Assembly (NCBI GenBank): GCA_031282945.1
Contig: JAITCX010000011.1
Location: 1 to 7,233 of the forward strand
From: Elusimicrobiota bacterium
Lineage (GTDB): Bacteria; Elusimicrobiota; Endomicrobiia; Endomicrobiales; Endomicrobiaceae
DNA length: 7,233 bases
Reading direction: 5' to 3'
In this document: positions 6,349-7,233 of the stretch, in pieces
How the letters are laid out: each line of letters opens with the position of its first letter
Position numbering within the stretch: the first letter of the stretch is position 1
Notes under the pieces: model-generated
Told to the model about the DNA's origin: nothing
Databases searched by the model: none
What the model saw: the letters and a program-made list of their open reading frames with translations, nothing else
Made by a program: the position numbers and the translations under genes

Positions 6349-7233
6349 CTTTTCAAGCGTGGCAATTGGAACTTTTGACGGAGTGCATTTGGGACATAAA
6401 AAATTGATAGAACGCGCTGTTTTATCTGCAAAGCAAAAAGGATTTGAGAGCATTATTATAGCTTTAGATAAACCGATGAAAAGCCACAGCGGCGTTTTAT
6501 CTTTAGCTCATGAAAAGATAGAACAAATATCAAACCTCCTACCTGACAAAATAATTTTACTTTCAATAGACTCCGATATTTTTCATCAAACGGCGGAAGA
6601 ATTTTTAAAAGGTTTTTTAATAAAGGGTTTAAATGCAAAAGAGATTGTTTGCGGTTATGATTTTGCTTTTGGAAAAGACAGGCAGGGTGATATAAAATGG
6701 TTAAAGCAAAATGCTCAAAAATATAAAATAGATGTCAATTTGATAAAGCCTTTTAAAGTTTCGGGCAATATTGTTTCAGCCTCCGGCATTAGGAAATTTA
6801 TAGAATCCTCAAACATAGAAGCGACAAATGAAATGTTGGGCAGACCGTTTAGTTTTTCGGGCAAACAATTTTCGGATTTAGGTCTTGGCAAGGAACTTGG
6901 TTTTCCCACCATTAACTTAAGAGTTGAAGAGGAGAAATTATTGCCTAAGGGCGTTTTTGTGGCAATTGCTCAACAAAAAACTAGAGTTTATGGAGCGGTT
7001 GTAAATTTAGGGGTTAGGCCGACGCTTGGGCAAAACAGCATTTTTACGCCGGAAGTTCATTTATTAAATTTCAATAAAACTAGAACATTTTCTAAAACCC
7101 ACATTTCATTGTTGAGATATATCAGACCCGAAAAGAAATTCAATTCACTGGATGAGCTAAAACAACAGATCGCAAAGGATAAAAAAACAGCTGAGAGGTT
7201 TTTTCAAATGGGAGCGGGAAGGGCGGCAAAGTG
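6338..7233 (+). CDS. ribF: Bifunctional riboflavin kinase/FAD synthetase RibF (runs to window edge)
   Basis: RibF phosphorylates riboflavin to FMN and then adenylates it to FAD. The frame from ATG 6338 stays open for 298 codons and ends on an incomplete TG. Family proteins are about 300-310 residues, so a stop (TGA) or a few more codons probably follow. The N-terminal FAD synthetase domain has GTFDGVHLGH (11-20; His17, His20), GYDFAFGKDRQGD (106-118) and SASGIR (147-152, normally SSTxIR). The C-terminal kinase domain has GLGKELGFPTINL (182-194) with the PTxN motif (190-193), VYGAVVNLGVRPTLG (217-231) and PEVHLLNF (238-245) with probable catalytic Glu239. GAGG at 6328-6331 inside truB is the likely ribosome-binding site. 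The start overlaps truB by 11 bases. In many bacteria ribF follows truB and precedes rpsO; what follows here is outside the window. Confidence 0.95.
   Translation, partial: MKNNFSSVAIGTFDGVHLGHKKLIERAVLSAKQKGFESIIIALDKPMKSHSGVLSLAHEKIEQISNLLPDKIILLSIDSDIFHQTAEEFLKGFLIKGLNAKEIVCGYDFAFGKDRQGDIKWLKQNAQKYKIDVNLIKPFKVSGNIVSASGIRKFIESSNIEATNEMLGRPFSFSGKQFSDLGLGKELGFPTINLRVEEEKLLPKGVFVAIAQQKTRVYGAVVNLGVRPTLGQNSIFTPEVHLLNFNKTRTFSKTHISLLRYIRPEKKFNSLDELKQQIAKDKKTAERFFQMGAGRAAK

Noticed and set aside
1..7233. Mobile element, CRISPR array, toxin-antitoxin, phage defence or other accessory system
   Set aside because: All coding sequence is accounted for by seven conserved housekeeping genes, and no terminal repeats, spaced repeats or unexplained genes remain.

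Overview
The window holds one tightly packed, co-directional (+ strand) bacterial housekeeping operon for transcription elongation, translation initiation and ribosome maturation. In order it contains rimP, nusA, infB, rbfA, a DHH-family nanoRNase/pAp phosphatase (nrnA-like), truB and ribF. Every stretch longer than 60 bases is coding. No gene on the minus strand, RNA gene, mobile element, CRISPR array or foreign-looking island is visible, and I see no evidence of an undescribed system. The points of interest are in regulation and in protein details.

Layout: bases 1-63 hold a terminator-like hairpin (22-48) and the rimP ribosome-binding site. rimP (64-522) is followed after 13 bases by nusA (536-2041). 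A 48-base AT-rich spacer before infB carries a possible internal promoter with two perfect consensus hexamers, plus an imperfect palindrome. infB (2090-4318) overlaps rbfA by one base, rbfA overlaps nrnA by 11 bases, a 41-base gap precedes truB, and truB overlaps ribF by 11 bases. ribF runs off the right edge at about its expected C-terminus.

How the genes work together: RimP and RbfA mature the 30S subunit, NusA couples transcription pausing, termination and antitermination to RNA folding, IF2 brings initiator tRNA to the ribosome, and TruB makes pseudouridine 55 in tRNA. The DHH protein probably degrades very short RNAs and/or pAp. RibF makes FMN and FAD and is a common passenger at the end of this cluster.

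Organism: an AT-rich bacterium with standard code and clear GGAGG-type Shine-Dalgarno sites. The gene order resembles the Firmicutes rimP-nusA-ylxR-ylxQ-infB-rbfA-truB-ribF cluster, but ylxR and ylxQ are absent. NusA carries an extra C-terminal helix-hairpin-helix region and an acidic tail, which argues against a typical Bacillus or Clostridium. A low-GC member of a deep Gram-negative-type phylum (for example an Elusimicrobiota/Endomicrobium-like lineage) is possible. That is a weak inference from gene order and composition, not an identification.
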